Origin: Parabacteroides sp.
GTDB lineage: Bacteria > Bacteroidota > Bacteroidia > Bacteroidales > Tannerellaceae
DNA length: 64,000 bases
NCBI GenBank assembly: GCA_019417325.1
Contig: DXVO01000024.1
Location: 124,001 to 188,000, forward strand
Direction of reading: 5' to 3'
The notes under the pieces were generated by a model. It worked only from the letters and a program-made list of their open reading frames with translations, did no database searches and was not told the origin of the DNA. Positions 36,329 to 45,066 of this stretch are shown here, piece after piece. How positions within the stretch are numbered: the first letter of the stretch is position 1; each line of letters begins with the position of its first letter. The position numbers and the translations under genes are program-made.

Positions 36329-37054
36329 CTACCACAAAATTTCATTGTTTTCCAACAGCCCCCTCACCAGCTTCTGTTCCGAGGATGTAAGCAGCAAATG
36401 TTCCATACCACGCATGTGCTTCTTCAGGTTATGGAAATCCGTTCCTGCATAATCATACATCCCCTTTTTCAGGAGCTTATGCGATACCTCATAGGCATAC
36501 CTGCCGTAATAGCCACCCAGCGATAACAGGTTCAACTGGAACTTGCAACCGGCTTCTTTCCACTTGCCATACCCTCCGCCTTCCATATAGACATAACGCT
36601 CAGGATGGGCGATGACAGGCGTATATCCGGCAAGTACCACTTCGTAAAGAAGCTGCCGCATATCCGGAGGCGCCGACAGGTAGGATGTCTCAACCAACAC
36701 ATGGCTGCCACCCATCAATAACAAACCGGATTCCAAATGACTGCGGAAACAGCCATCAAGCATATATTCGGCAGCAAGCCTTACCTCTATTCCTGAAGGA
36801 ACAAGGGCGCAAAACGATTCAAACTGTCGCTGTAAGCGGCATGCGGTATTATCCGGCATCTCCTCCATCACATGAGGAGTGAAGACAAAACGGGTGATAC
36901 CGCTTTCATTCAATGCCTTTAACGAGGCAACCGCTTCGGCTTCCGTACGGACACCATCGTCCACGCCGGGTAAAAGGTGGCAGTGAATATCCGTCTTATT
37001 TGCCAATAAGTCTGTGTCGAGGATATTTCGCTTTCGTGAAAACAAGGAGAACAT
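36329..37054 (-). CDS. CpsB/CapC-type capsule tyrosine phosphatase (PHP fold)
   Basis: 241 residues. PHP metal-site motifs are in order: DIHCHLLPGVDDGV near residue 22, FVFTPHVME, LVETSYL, IAHPERYVYM and GTDFHNLK near residue 210. Enzymes of this group dephosphorylate the tyrosine-rich tail of capsule chain-length kinases. The gene follows a Wzc-type kinase with a Tyr-rich tail on the same strand, which fits a kinase-phosphatase pair. A large imperfect inverted repeat separates the two. Confidence 0.9.
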   Translation of the reverse strand: MFSLFSRKRNILDTDLLANKTDIHCHLLPGVDDGVRTEAEAVASLKALNESGITRFVFTPHVMEEMPDNTACRLQRQFESFCALVPSGIEVRLAAEYMLDGCFRSHLESGLLLMGGSHVLVETSYLSAPPDMRQLLYEVVLAGYTPVIAHPERYVYMEGGGYGKWKEAGCKFQLNLLSLGGYYGRYAYEVSHKLLKKGMYDYAGTDFHNLKKHMRGMEHLLLTSSEQKLVRGLLENNEILW

Positions 37055-37096
37055 AAAATATTTTTTTGGATGAATATATCAAAAGTCTATATTAGG

Positions 37097-37192
37097 AACG
37101 CAGACTACGCAGACAGAGCGCAGATTTACGCAGACCATATTTTTTCAACAAAGAATCTGCGTAAATCTGCGTAGTCTGCGTCATCAGCGTTC
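37097..37192. repeat. Large imperfect inverted repeat built of ACGCAGA units
   Basis: The left arm (37097-37134) and right arm (37156-37192) are complementary with small offsets, and both are made of repeated CGCAGA(nn) octamers. It lies between the wzc stop and the cpsB-like start, so it would form a strong stem in the shared mRNA. Confidence 0.8.
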
Positions 37193-37205
37193 AGTAATAG
37201 CTTTT

Positions 37206-39638
37206 TTACACATTGTTCTTATCATGCTCATTGCCATACCCGTATCCGTAACCATACCCATAGCCGTATCCATACCCGTACCCACTACGTTTGTAGCGGA
37301 CACCATTCAGGATAAGACAAAGGTTGCGGAATTTCTCCTGACGATACAGACGTTCCAGCTCAGGCAACTGCCGACGGTCGAACAGACCCGCACGGATAAT
37401 ATAGATAGTGAGTTCCGCCACACGGTTTACAATCGCCGCATCCGCCACCACACCACCGGGGACATTATCCAGGATAACATAATCATACCGCTCTTTCAGC
37501 TCCGCCACCAGTTTATCCAGACGGTCGCTAAGCAATAACTCGGCAGGGTTCGGGGGAACAGGGCCCGCATGGATAATGTCGAGGTTCTCATGCAGTTCGT
37601 TTTTACGGATGATATCCTCTATTTTTTCAACTTTACCGGACAGATAGTTGGTCATTCCCGCGTTCGCGCTGTGAACGCGGGAGCTAAGGGTACCCTTACG
37701 AATATCGAGGTCGACAAGGACGACCTTCTTCTTGGCAAGTGCAAAGCTCATGGCAAGGTTCATCGAAACGAAGGTTTTACCCGAACCGGCATTGAGCGAA
37801 GTAAACATCACCACCTTCATATCTTTCGCCTTCACACGCATAAAATCCATATTGGTTCGGACTATGCGGAAAGCCTCGGACACCGAATCGCGACCGCCCT
37901 CACGCACCACGATTCCATCGTGCTCTTCCTCCTTCTTATCTTTCCTGTTTGTCCAATCCTTCCAGCCAAACAGTTTCTTCTTCCGCTCCCTCTCCGGTAT
38001 CTCACCGAGGAACGGAATCGTAACCTTCTCTTCCACATCACGGCGCACACGTACCGCCGTATCTATCGTATTCATCAACCATAGCACACCCGCCGGAAGC
38101 ATACAACCCAATATAAATGCGGCAAGCATCACCATCAGGGATTTAGGCGCCACTGGCTCCTTGCTACCTGTTGCCGGGTCGATAATACGGGCATTGCTTT
38201 CGGTGATGGCCTGCGACAAGGCATTCTCTTCCCGTTTATTCAACAGGTAGAGGTACAGTTCCTCCTTTATCTTCTGCTGCCGTTCGATGGTCAGCACCTG
38301 TTTCTGTTGTCCCGGTACGGCTGCAATACGCTTGGCGGTCTGCGCCTCACGCGCCTTCACATTCCTGTCCTGGATATCAAGGCTGACAATCAGGTTGTCC
38401 ACCGAGCGGATAATCGTCTGCCGGAGCGCCACAAGCGACTGGTTCAAATCCATCACCACCGGATTGCGGTTGCTGCTGCCTGCCACCAGACGGTCGCGCT
38501 TCAACAACATCGTATTGTACTCCGTTATCTGGGATTCCACATTCGTATCGGAGATGCCGGTATTGGCAGGTATCAACTCCCCTTCTTTTGTAGGGTCGGT
38601 CAGGTAACTGCGGATATAGCGCGCCAAAGTCAATTGGTTCTCCAATCCCAATCCCTCCTTGCTATAATCGCTGCTTTCCTTCAGGTACATGCCGGTTTCC
38701 GAGACGATGTCCGTCAACCGGTTTTCGCGTTTGAAGGCTTCGATATCCGAGTCCACACTGCCTAATTCCTTTTCGATAATTATCAGGCGGTCGTTGATAA
38801 ACTCCGAGGTGTTTACCGTGATGCGGTTCTTGTCATTCACCGCATCCTCATTATAGACGGCTATCAGCGTATTGATTAAATCCTCCGCACGGGAAACGGA
38901 CACATCCTGTAAGCTCAGGTTGATTATCGTTGCCGTCTTGCTGGCGAGCGCTACCTGCAACTGCTTGCTGAAATGCTGTACCACCTCATCACGGTCGGAC
39001 TTCTTTACGGCTATGCTTTCACCGAAATATTCTCCGGTATAGTACAGGGTTGGCGTCACCACCACCCTGCCGAACGGCGTCTGTACCGTATCCCCCAACA
39101 TAGCGGGGATACCGTCTGACACATCCACCGAGTCCGCCTCAAAAGAAGACAAATTCACCTTATGCTCATCCAGGGGAGTCACCTTAAGGGAAAACTTCTG
39201 GTTCGGTTCCGCATCCGGGAAGGATAGGCAAACGGGGCTTTGCGTATACAACTCGACCGTCCTCAATCCCTGTTTCACCGTATAACCGATATCCAGTTTC
39301 AAACGCTTCACTACGGTCTGCATCAATTGCCTGGACTGGAAAACCAACACCTCATTGTCCACGCTGCTCTTCATGCTGAACATGCCGAGGTCGGAGAAAG
39401 CAGATGCCTCGCTCATTGCCCCGGCCCCTTTATTATCGTCCTTTATCAGTACCGTCGCCGTACGCACATACTGCTTAGGCGCCCACTGGATATAAATAAA
39501 TGCCACCAGCAGGCATGCCGCCACCGACAAGGCAAACCAATGCCAGTTCGCACGGACAATACGCACCATATCACCCAGGTTCAAACCCTCTTCTTCCTCC
39601 TGCTGCTGTATATTCTGAAATTCCTGATTTACTTCCAT
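37206..39638 (-). CDS. wzc: Wzc-type polysaccharide co-polymerase and tyrosine kinase
   Basis: 810 residues. The first membrane helix is near residues 34-54 (WHWFALSVAACLLVAFIYIQW). A periplasmic coiled-coil-rich domain and the second helix follow near 505-530, and then the cytoplasmic BY-kinase: Walker A SLNAGSGKTFVSM, A' VVLVDLDIRKG and Walker B-like YVILDNVPG. The C-terminal tail is (YG) repeated about eight times, the autophosphorylation cluster. It controls chain length and export with Wza. The tail is encoded by hexameric DNA repeats (about 37230-37290), so its length can change in frame. A near-perfect stem-loop separates it from wza. Confidence 0.93.
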   Translation of the reverse strand: MEVNQEFQNIQQQEEEEGLNLGDMVRIVRANWHWFALSVAACLLVAFIYIQWAPKQYVRTATVLIKDDNKGAGAMSEASAFSDLGMFSMKSSVDNEVLVFQSRQLMQTVVKRLKLDIGYTVKQGLRTVELYTQSPVCLSFPDAEPNQKFSLKVTPLDEHKVNLSSFEADSVDVSDGIPAMLGDTVQTPFGRVVVTPTLYYTGEYFGESIAVKKSDRDEVVQHFSKQLQVALASKTATIINLSLQDVSVSRAEDLINTLIAVYNEDAVNDKNRITVNTSEFINDRLIIIEKELGSVDSDIEAFKRENRLTDIVSETGMYLKESSDYSKEGLGLENQLTLARYIRSYLTDPTKEGELIPANTGISDTNVESQITEYNTMLLKRDRLVAGSSNRNPVVMDLNQSLVALRQTIIRSVDNLIVSLDIQDRNVKAREAQTAKRIAAVPGQQKQVLTIERQQKIKEELYLYLLNKREENALSQAITESNARIIDPATGSKEPVAPKSLMVMLAAFILGCMLPAGVLWLMNTIDTAVRVRRDVEEKVTIPFLGEIPERERKKKLFGWKDWTNRKDKKEEEHDGIVVREGGRDSVSEAFRIVRTNMDFMRVKAKDMKVVMFTSLNAGSGKTFVSMNLAMSFALAKKKVVLVDLDIRKGTLSSRVHSANAGMTNYLSGKVEKIEDIIRKNELHENLDIIHAGPVPPNPAELLLSDRLDKLVAELKERYDYVILDNVPGGVVADAAIVNRVAELTIYIIRAGLFDRRQLPELERLYRQEKFRNLCLILNGVRYKRSGYGYGYGYGYGYGYGYGNEHDKNNV

Positions 39639-39718
39639 TCGCTTTTTCTTTTCTAAGTTTGTTTTTATTTGCTGACGCGAAGTTGTTATTAGACACGGAT
39701 ATCAGACGCTAAGTTTTT

Positions 39719-39819
39719 GACGCGGATGACGCGGAAAACGCGGATTTAAGAAAATAAGATTCTTTATCCACACATTTTTTATCCTGTATTTAATCCGCGT
39801 TTTCCGCGTCATCCGCGTC
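39719..39819. repeat. Near-perfect 29-bp inverted repeat built of ACGCGGA units
   Basis: The left arm 39719-39749 and right arm 39790-39819 are complementary apart from one extra base. Each arm repeats GACGCGGA/ACGCGGA three times. It lies between the wza stop and the wzc start. Its build matches the stem at 37097-37192, with GCGGA in place of GCAGA. Confidence 0.85.
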
Positions 39820-39834
39820 AATAATTATTCGCGT

Positions 39835-40626
39835 CTATTTCGTGACTGTGACTACCAGAGAGATTACCGATGCCAGTACCGATACCGCCGACAGCCATGT
39901 GCCCACCGAGTTGTTCTGGTTGATTTCGCTCTGCCCCACACGCGCCTTGTTGGGTTCGACGTACACGATGTCGTTTTGTTGCAGGTAATAGTCCGGCGAG
40001 AGAAAGAGGTCGGACGAGCGGAGGTCGTGGAAACGGATGGTACGTACGCCGTCCTTCTCGCGGATTACCGCTACACGGTCGCGTTTGCCGTATATGCTAA
40101 GGTCGCCTGCCATGCTGAGCGCCTCGAGCAGCGTGATACGGTCGCCCGTGATATTGAAACTCCCCGGACGCACTACTTCACCCATGACTGAGATTTTGAA
40201 GTTCAGGAACTGCACCGTCACTATCGGGTCTTTTATCAAATCCTCGTCTACCAGCCGTTTGCGGATCAGGTCCGTCAGTTGCAAACGGGTCAACCCATCC
40301 ACATGGATACGTCCGAGCACAGGGAAGTCGATATTACCGTTCGCATCTACCAGATACCCCAAGATACGTTGCTGACCGTAAGGCGTCCCATCCGTCCCCG
40401 CCTGATACGTTACCATCGGCATATTAAACGGCATCGCCAACTCCGGGTCTTTACAGTTCACCATGATGGCAAGTTGGTCGTCCGTATGGATTACCGCTTC
40501 GTACTTCTGAGCGATTTCCTGCGCACTCTGAGGCGCCACGTCCTGAAAGTACAATACTTTTCTGGGCGATGAGCAGGCGGTAAAGACCACCGCCGCACAC
40601 GCCAGCGTCAATTTTAAATACTTCAT
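39835..40626 (-). CDS. wza: Wza-type outer-membrane polysaccharide export lipoprotein
   Basis: 263 residues with a lipobox at Cys18 (CAAVVFTAC). The polysaccharide-export domain includes VLYFQDV and DQLAIMVNCKDPELAMPFN, followed by SLBB-type segments (GYLVDANGNIDFPVLGRI and VMGEVVRPGSFNI). A C-terminal hydrophobic stretch (WLSAVSVLASVISLVVTV) may insert in the membrane. It is the outer-membrane exit for capsule or exopolysaccharide and works with the Wzc-like protein encoded next on the same strand. It is shorter than E. coli Wza (about 380), as usual for Bacteroidetes. Confidence 0.93.
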   Translation of the reverse strand: MKYLKLTLACAAVVFTACSSPRKVLYFQDVAPQSAQEIAQKYEAVIHTDDQLAIMVNCKDPELAMPFNMPMVTYQAGTDGTPYGQQRILGYLVDANGNIDFPVLGRIHVDGLTRLQLTDLIRKRLVDEDLIKDPIVTVQFLNFKISVMGEVVRPGSFNITGDRITLLEALSMAGDLSIYGKRDRVAVIREKDGVRTIRFHDLRSSDLFLSPDYYLQQNDIVYVEPNKARVGQSEINQNNSVGTWLSAVSVLASVISLVVTVTK

Positions 40627-40659
40627 TGTTTTTATTTTTGATTGATTTGTTTCAATATA

Positions 40660-40911
40660 TCAAGGCGCTTCCAGCACCTCTACGATACAAGACACCTGCC
40701 GGGGGTTCAATATCCGTTGGGAAGGTGTCCAGCCCGTTGCAGCCAACAGGGCAGGCAACTCGGGATTCGTCAGTATCCACCGTTTCAACCGCCGGGAAGC
40801 AACCTCAGGCGTCACATCAGGGCTGTACATCATCCCCAGCCGCCGGAAAGAGAGGCAGCGGCTTTTCCATTTCTGTTCTCCGTCAAACCAACGGTTCATA
40901 CCCACCTCCAA
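40660..40911 (-). CDS. DUF4248-like small protein
   Basis: 83 residues. The body (LSFRRLGMMYSPDVTPEVAS, RRLKRWILTNPELPALL and ILNPRQVSCIVEVLEAP) follows the DUF4248 pattern of a helical, possibly DNA-binding domain found beside HU-like and cell-wall hydrolase genes at Bacteroidales capsule loci. It overlaps the 3' end of the primase-like gene by 16 bases and so belongs to that operon. The biochemical role is unknown. Confidence 0.7.
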   Translation of the reverse strand: MEVGMNRWFDGEQKWKSRCLSFRRLGMMYSPDVTPEVASRRLKRWILTNPELPALLAATGWTPSQRILNPRQVSCIVEVLEAP

Positions 40912-42116
40912 TCCATTGTTGCCGGACGACGAGCATCACGGGACAAGCCGGCAAGCCCGGACAAACAAATGTGCATCGTCTCCAACAAACACTTCCGCTT
41001 GGCCGGCTCGGTAGCCACAGCAAGCAAGCGGATGCCCTTGCGTAACCTTTGCAGCAAAACCTGTTCTTCCGAAGGCGCCATTTCCTCCACCGCTTTCCGG
41101 ATAAAAGAAGCAAACGCCTCCTTTCCCAAACGGCGGAACAGCGAATCCGGGTCTTCTCCTTCCGGCAAATGCATACAAAACACCTCCAGGCCGGCTTCCA
41201 ACAGCATAGCGGAGACCTTCTCCGCAGCCTTCCTGCCTGCCCTATCGCCATCCAGCAGCAGATAGACGGACGAGGTATATTTCCGAAGCAGGGCTATATG
41301 TCCCGGACAAAGCGCCGTACCGCAAAGTGCCACCGTATGGATAAAACCTGCCGCATGCATCGCCAGCACATCCTTATAGCCCTCCACCACAAAGACGCAA
41401 CCTTCACGGCGGATAGCCTCCTTCGCCCGGTAAAGGCCGTAGAGCAATTCGCTTTTATGAAACAGGTCGCTCGACGCCGAATTGATATACTTGGGTATAT
41501 CCGGATTCCCGTCCGACAAACGCCGGGCGGCAAAGCCTACCAGCCTCCCCTCTTCATCGCGTATCGGGAATACCAGGCGGTTCCGCATGGCTTTCATCGA
41601 CCCTTCCATATGGCAGGACGAATGCCCGACTTCAAAATCCAACCACGCAGGGGTGAGTTCCGAATTTCCCGAACCGCAAGGTTGCAGGGAAGACAAAAAA
41701 GTGGACAAATCAGCCGGCAGTTGACAAGTGACAGCCGGCAGTTGCTTCGCGTCGGTATTTACCAAGGAAGGGTTATTCTTGTCCGAACAAGCGTTTTTAT
41801 TTCTCTCGTTATTATCTTCTTTAACTGCCAATTGCCCACTATCCACTGCCAATCGGTTTGTCAACCGTTTTAGCGTTTCGCTAAAACTCAGGCCTTCTAT
41901 CTTCTGCACAAAACCGAACACATCCCCCTTTTCGCCGCAGGCATAGCAGATAAAAGTACCTTTCTCCGGATTGACCGAGAGTGAAGGATGGCGGTCGCCG
42001 TGGAAAGGACAAAGGCCTGTCAGCAAGCGTCCGGTACGTGTCAGTTTTACGTAGCGTCCGATTACCTCCCCGATAGGCAGGGAGGCTTTCAGCTTTTTTA
42101 TCTCTTGTTTTGTCAT
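40896..42116 (-). CDS. Accessory DnaG-like primase with a repeat-derived linker
   Basis: 406 residues. The CHC2 zinc finger uses C36, H39, C57 and C60 (CPFHGDRHPSLSVNP, then FICYACGEKGD). The Toprim catalytic part contains VVEGYKDVLAMHA and LLLDGDRAGRKAAEK. Between them, residues about 88-135 (AVDSGQLAVKE and KQLPAVTCQLPAD) are encoded by a dispersed AGTTGACAAGTGACAG-type repeat also found at 46053-46142. The enzyme is about 200 residues shorter than chromosomal DnaG and lacks the usual helicase-binding C-terminus. It overlaps the DnaB-like gene by four bases, so the two probably work together. Likely an extra, plasmid- or phage-type primase rather than the main one. Confidence 0.85.
   Translation of the reverse strand: MTKQEIKKLKASLPIGEVIGRYVKLTRTGRLLTGLCPFHGDRHPSLSVNPEKGTFICYACGEKGDVFGFVQKIEGLSFSETLKRLTNRLAVDSGQLAVKEDNNERNKNACSDKNNPSLVNTDAKQLPAVTCQLPADLSTFLSSLQPCGSGNSELTPAWLDFEVGHSSCHMEGSMKAMRNRLVFPIRDEEGRLVGFAARRLSDGNPDIPKYINSASSDLFHKSELLYGLYRAKEAIRREGCVFVVEGYKDVLAMHAAGFIHTVALCGTALCPGHIALLRKYTSSVYLLLDGDRAGRKAAEKVSAMLLEAGLEVFCMHLPEGEDPDSLFRRLGKEAFASFIRKAVEEMAPSEEQVLLQRLRKGIRLLAVATEPAKRKCLLETMHICLSGLAGLSRDARRPATMDWRWV
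41718..41757. repeat. Dispersed repeat inside the primase gene
   Basis: CAGTTGACAAGTGACAGC (41718-41735), followed by CTTCGCGT.CGGTAT, matches 46053-46087 almost base for base. A further TGCCAATTGCCCACTATCC-type copy lies at about 41824-41854. Confidence 0.75.
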
Positions 42117-43498
42117 AAGTCCAAATAAGTTTGTGTACCGGGTTGTATGTAGTCCGTAATGCGGGTAAACGACGAATTGTAACGGAACCGGGCAATACCC
42201 ACCGCCCCGTTGCGGTTTTTCGATATATAGAGCCTGCCGACACCAACCAGGCTACACCCCGTCTTTTCGTCCTTGGTGATGCCATACCGTTCGGGACGGT
42301 AAACAAACACCACGCAATCCGCCACCTGTTCGATAGTACCCGAATCACGCAGGTCGCTCATCACCGGAAGGCAATGCTTGTCCGAACGAGTCTCGCAGGC
42401 ACGGTTCATCTGCGAAACGACCAATACGGGGCAATTGACATCCAGCGCCAGTTGTTTGAGCGCACGGATATTGCGTGCCACTACCTGTTCCAGCGTTTCC
42501 CCTCTCTGGCGGTCGCCACCCAAAAGGTGCAGGTAGTCCACCACTACCAGGTCGCATTTACCCAACCGGCGTTGCAGCATCGCCTTCGCACGGATTTGTT
42601 CCACCGTAGCGCCGGCCGTATAATCGAGATAGAAAGGCAAATCCTTCAACCGCGCCGCAGCCTCTTCCAGCAAGGTTATATCACGGGAAGAAGGTTTGTC
42701 GATACGCAGGTTCTCCGGATTCACACTCGTCATTCCCGCCAAAATACGGTTCAGCATTTGCAGGCTCGACATCTCGAGGCTGAAGAAACAAACCGACTTG
42801 CCTGCATACGCCGCATTCAATGCCATTTGCAGGGAGACAGCCGTTTTCCCGTCGCTCGGACGTCCGGCTATCACGGTCAGTTCCGTATTGTGAAGTCCTC
42901 CGGTCACATAATCGAACTCTGCAAGCCCGCTTTTCACCTGTTCCGTTCCATTATCTCCTTTGAGGCGGCAGTTATGCCATTCCACTGCTTCGAGCGCCAG
43001 TTCGCCCACCGTGCGTACCGGCAACCCGTCTGCCGTGTCCTGCCTGAACTGCATCAATAAGCGGTCCGCCTCTTCCGCCAATTCCTCCGGCGGCGACGAC
43101 ACTTTACCTGCTTTAAATGCCAATGCAGTGAACATCAGTGCGAGGCAACGCAACTTGTACTGCCTGCGCACCTCTTCCACATAGACCGGGACATTCCCGT
43201 CGTGCCTCACATTCAGCATGTAAGGCAGCAGGAACGACAGGCCGCCCAACTGCTTGCACAGTTCTTCGTCCGACTGCCGCATCCCGGCTTCCACCGAAAC
43301 CATATCCGGCTGTATGCCTTTTCCGTAAAGCCCCATTATCACATCAAACACAAATCCCAACGATGCATTGGCAAACATCTCCCGGCGAAGTTTGCCTTCT
43401 GCATATCCCGGCGCTTCCACCGACACCATCATACAACAAACCAATGCTTTTTCCACGTCTTCCCCGGATATCCCGCGGGCTATTTCTTCCTCGTTCAT
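42113..43498 (-). CDS. DnaB-like replicative helicase
   Basis: 461 residues. The N-terminal helical domain (ALVCCMMVSVEAPGYAEG, AGMRQSDEELCKQLGG) is followed by the RecA-like motor: Walker A VIAGRPSDGKTAVSLQMA, Walker B LVVVDYLHLLGGDRQ, then VVSQMNRACETR and DLRDSGTIEQVADCVVF. It unwinds DNA ahead of a replication fork and loads primase. It overlaps both the winged-helix gene upstream and the primase gene downstream by four bases. As an addition to the expected chromosomal dnaB, it resembles the replication module of a mobile element. Confidence 0.92.
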   Translation of the reverse strand: MNEEEIARGISGEDVEKALVCCMMVSVEAPGYAEGKLRREMFANASLGFVFDVIMGLYGKGIQPDMVSVEAGMRQSDEELCKQLGGLSFLLPYMLNVRHDGNVPVYVEEVRRQYKLRCLALMFTALAFKAGKVSSPPEELAEEADRLLMQFRQDTADGLPVRTVGELALEAVEWHNCRLKGDNGTEQVKSGLAEFDYVTGGLHNTELTVIAGRPSDGKTAVSLQMALNAAYAGKSVCFFSLEMSSLQMLNRILAGMTSVNPENLRIDKPSSRDITLLEEAAARLKDLPFYLDYTAGATVEQIRAKAMLQRRLGKCDLVVVDYLHLLGGDRQRGETLEQVVARNIRALKQLALDVNCPVLVVSQMNRACETRSDKHCLPVMSDLRDSGTIEQVADCVVFVYRPERYGITKDEKTGCSLVGVGRLYISKNRNGAVGIARFRYNSSFTRITDYIQPGTQTYLDL

Positions 43499-44004
43499 GC
43501 CTCGCCCCTTTCCGCCTCACCGGCATTCAGGTCGAACTGCATACTGCGTCCGCCCATGTTACGCTCCGCCTCTTCAAAACTGCTGAAATCTAAAGGTTTT
43601 CCTCCTTTACCCAAACTTTCCGCAGAACGAACCGCCATCATGCCATGATATCCGCAGACACGAATGCGGCAACCGTCCTCCAACGGACTGATTTCAATAA
43701 GCCCCTCTTCCTTCAGCCACTTTAACCCGCGGCGGACAGAGGCCATACTCATTCCGACGCCCTCGGACAAGGCTTTGCAGGTTCCCATGTATTCGCCCCG
43801 TTTGCAGATATAGGAGCGCTTTTGCAACACCACACGCCCTTCGGCAAAATAGACCTCCGAAAGCAGCATCAAATACACCAGGCCTACGGTCTTTTCCTGG
43901 CCTTTCCCATGAAACACCATGGCAAGCACCTTGCGGGGAATGCGGACAAAGGATTGTCCCAGAAATCCCGACACCCTGTCTTCTTGAACAGATTTTTCCA
44001 TCAT
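43495..44004 (-). CDS. Winged-helix protein, likely replication initiator/loader or regulator
   Basis: 169 residues. A helix-turn-helix with wing occurs at about residues 80-115 (CKALSEGVGMSMASVRRGLK, WLKEEGLIEISPLEDGCRIR). The N-terminal part (SFVRIPRKVLAMVFHGK, VYLMLLSEVYFAEG) resembles the start of phage replication protein O/DnaD-type loaders. The position before a DnaB helicase and a primase fits a loader or initiator, but a plain transcription factor is also possible. First gene of the four-gene operon that ends in the DUF4248 gene. Confidence 0.7.
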   Translation of the reverse strand: MMEKSVQEDRVSGFLGQSFVRIPRKVLAMVFHGKGQEKTVGLVYLMLLSEVYFAEGRVVLQKRSYICKRGEYMGTCKALSEGVGMSMASVRRGLKWLKEEGLIEISPLEDGCRIRVCGYHGMMAVRSAESLGKGGKPLDFSSFEEAERNMGGRSMQFDLNAGEAERGEA

Positions 44005-44321
44005 AATTTCTTTTTTTTAATGAGCAGGGGGTATGGCACAATGTTGACTACTCAAAACCTACAGAATAACAACCACTTACGACATGCTCTGAAAACAGGA
44101 TGACTACCCTGGATGAGCACTCCTCTTTAATATAGAAGGAAGATTTCTTTTATAACTATTTATAAATCGTGATTTTCATGCTTTTTTTAAGAATACAAAT
44201 CGCATCTACCCCATACTGCAAAGATGGGGCCTGTTTGTCTCTAAAAAAAAACTGTTTTATGGACATTTCCACAAGAATAAAAAAGAAAAAAAGAAGCCAC
44301 ATAACACTATTATTCAATCAA
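44005..44321. other. Intergenic region with no convincing gene
   Basis: A 317-bp AT-rich stretch. It holds a short stem (CCCCAT at 44209-44214 with ATGGGG at 44224-44229) next to A/T tracts. It should contain the promoter of the winged-helix/DnaB/primase operon, but I find no clear TAnnTTTG box. A + strand frame here is low-complexity and not believable. Confidence 0.5.
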
Positions 44322-44856
44322 TTACAAACTATTATTCCGGATTTTAAACTTCTTTTTCTCCGCTTTCATCTGTTCGAACAGATATTCATACTCCGGATTT
44401 TGTTCTTTTAACTTGTTTAAAACCGTACTTCCGGCATTTCCCATATTGAATATGATTTCCAGATAACCGGCAAGCAAAGGAAACGGACAGTCCCCCATCA
44501 TCCCGGAACGCTCCATGGCGCCCATATAATGGAGAAACAAATCGGGCAACGGCATCCATATCCTTTCTATTCCCAGACCGCCGGTATCATACCCGCAACA
44601 AGCCTGTATCTGCCGCCTATACGCCTCAAAAAAGCGTTTGCCCAAGCGGTTCCACGTTTCATATTGATTGACCGACGGGCTACCGAACAGCAGCACGAAG
44701 GACAAGAGCAAACCGTTTCTTTCATCCCTGCCGTCTATATATTCCTTTAGCAAGCGAAACGACAAATGGCTTCCCGCTATTTTTCTTACTTTTTTTTAAA
44801 ATCTCCACAAATTGCCCTATATCTTCAGACAAATAATTGTTGTTATTTTTTTTCAT
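44322..44856 (-). pseudogene. Unknown small protein gene, split by a frameshift in an A8 run
   Basis: The gene starts at 44856 with MKKNNNNYLSEDIGQFVEIL, and after the A8 tract (44797-44790) it runs out of frame to a stop at 44722. One base less in the tract would continue as VRKIAGSHLSFRLLKEYIDG into a 147-residue frame ending at 44322, giving a protein of about 178 residues. That longer part (LLLSFVLLFGSPSVNQYETW, MGAMERSGMMGDCPF, YLEIIFNMGNAGSTV) is a normal-looking helical protein that I do not recognise. The shift may be a real loss, slippage-based phase variation or a sequencing error. It sits between the replication-like module and the HU gene. Confidence 0.65.
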
Positions 44857-44913
44857 GATAATTCTGTTTTTTGTTGTGGTTATATGGCGTTCTTTCTTCT
44901 TTTTCCTGTTTTC

Positions 44914-44979
44914 AAAACATAGGTGTTTTGATTTTAAAACATATATGTTTTGAATGCAAAACACCTATGTTTCGAAAGG
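44914..44979. repeat. 22-bp palindromic tandem array, copy B (3 units)
   Basis: Three units of 22 bp start at 44914, 44936 and 44958. The middle one contains the perfect palindrome AAAACATATATGTTTT. The outer two carry compensating changes (CATAGGTG and CACCTATG), so they are complementary to each other. It is closely related to 7639-7704, sharing the unit junctions TTGATTTTAAAACATATATG and TTTGAATGCAAA. Confidence 0.85.
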
Positions 44980-45066
44980 GGGTTTAAGCTGTTTATTTTC
45001 TTAACTATTACTGGTTCATAATCGACTGGAATAGTCTCTAACCGACTCCGGGATTTTAACCTGCCG

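Noticed and set aside
40896..43498. The DnaB/primase genes as the main chromosomal replication genes
   Set aside because: The primase is about 200 residues too short and lacks the helicase-binding tail, and both sit in a tight operon with a winged-helix gene and DUF4248. An accessory module is more likely.
44169..44411. An 80-codon + strand frame in the gap after the winged-helix gene
   Set aside because: It is rich in Lys, Phe and Leu from A/T runs, runs into the opposite-strand gene at 44322 and has no promoter or family signature.
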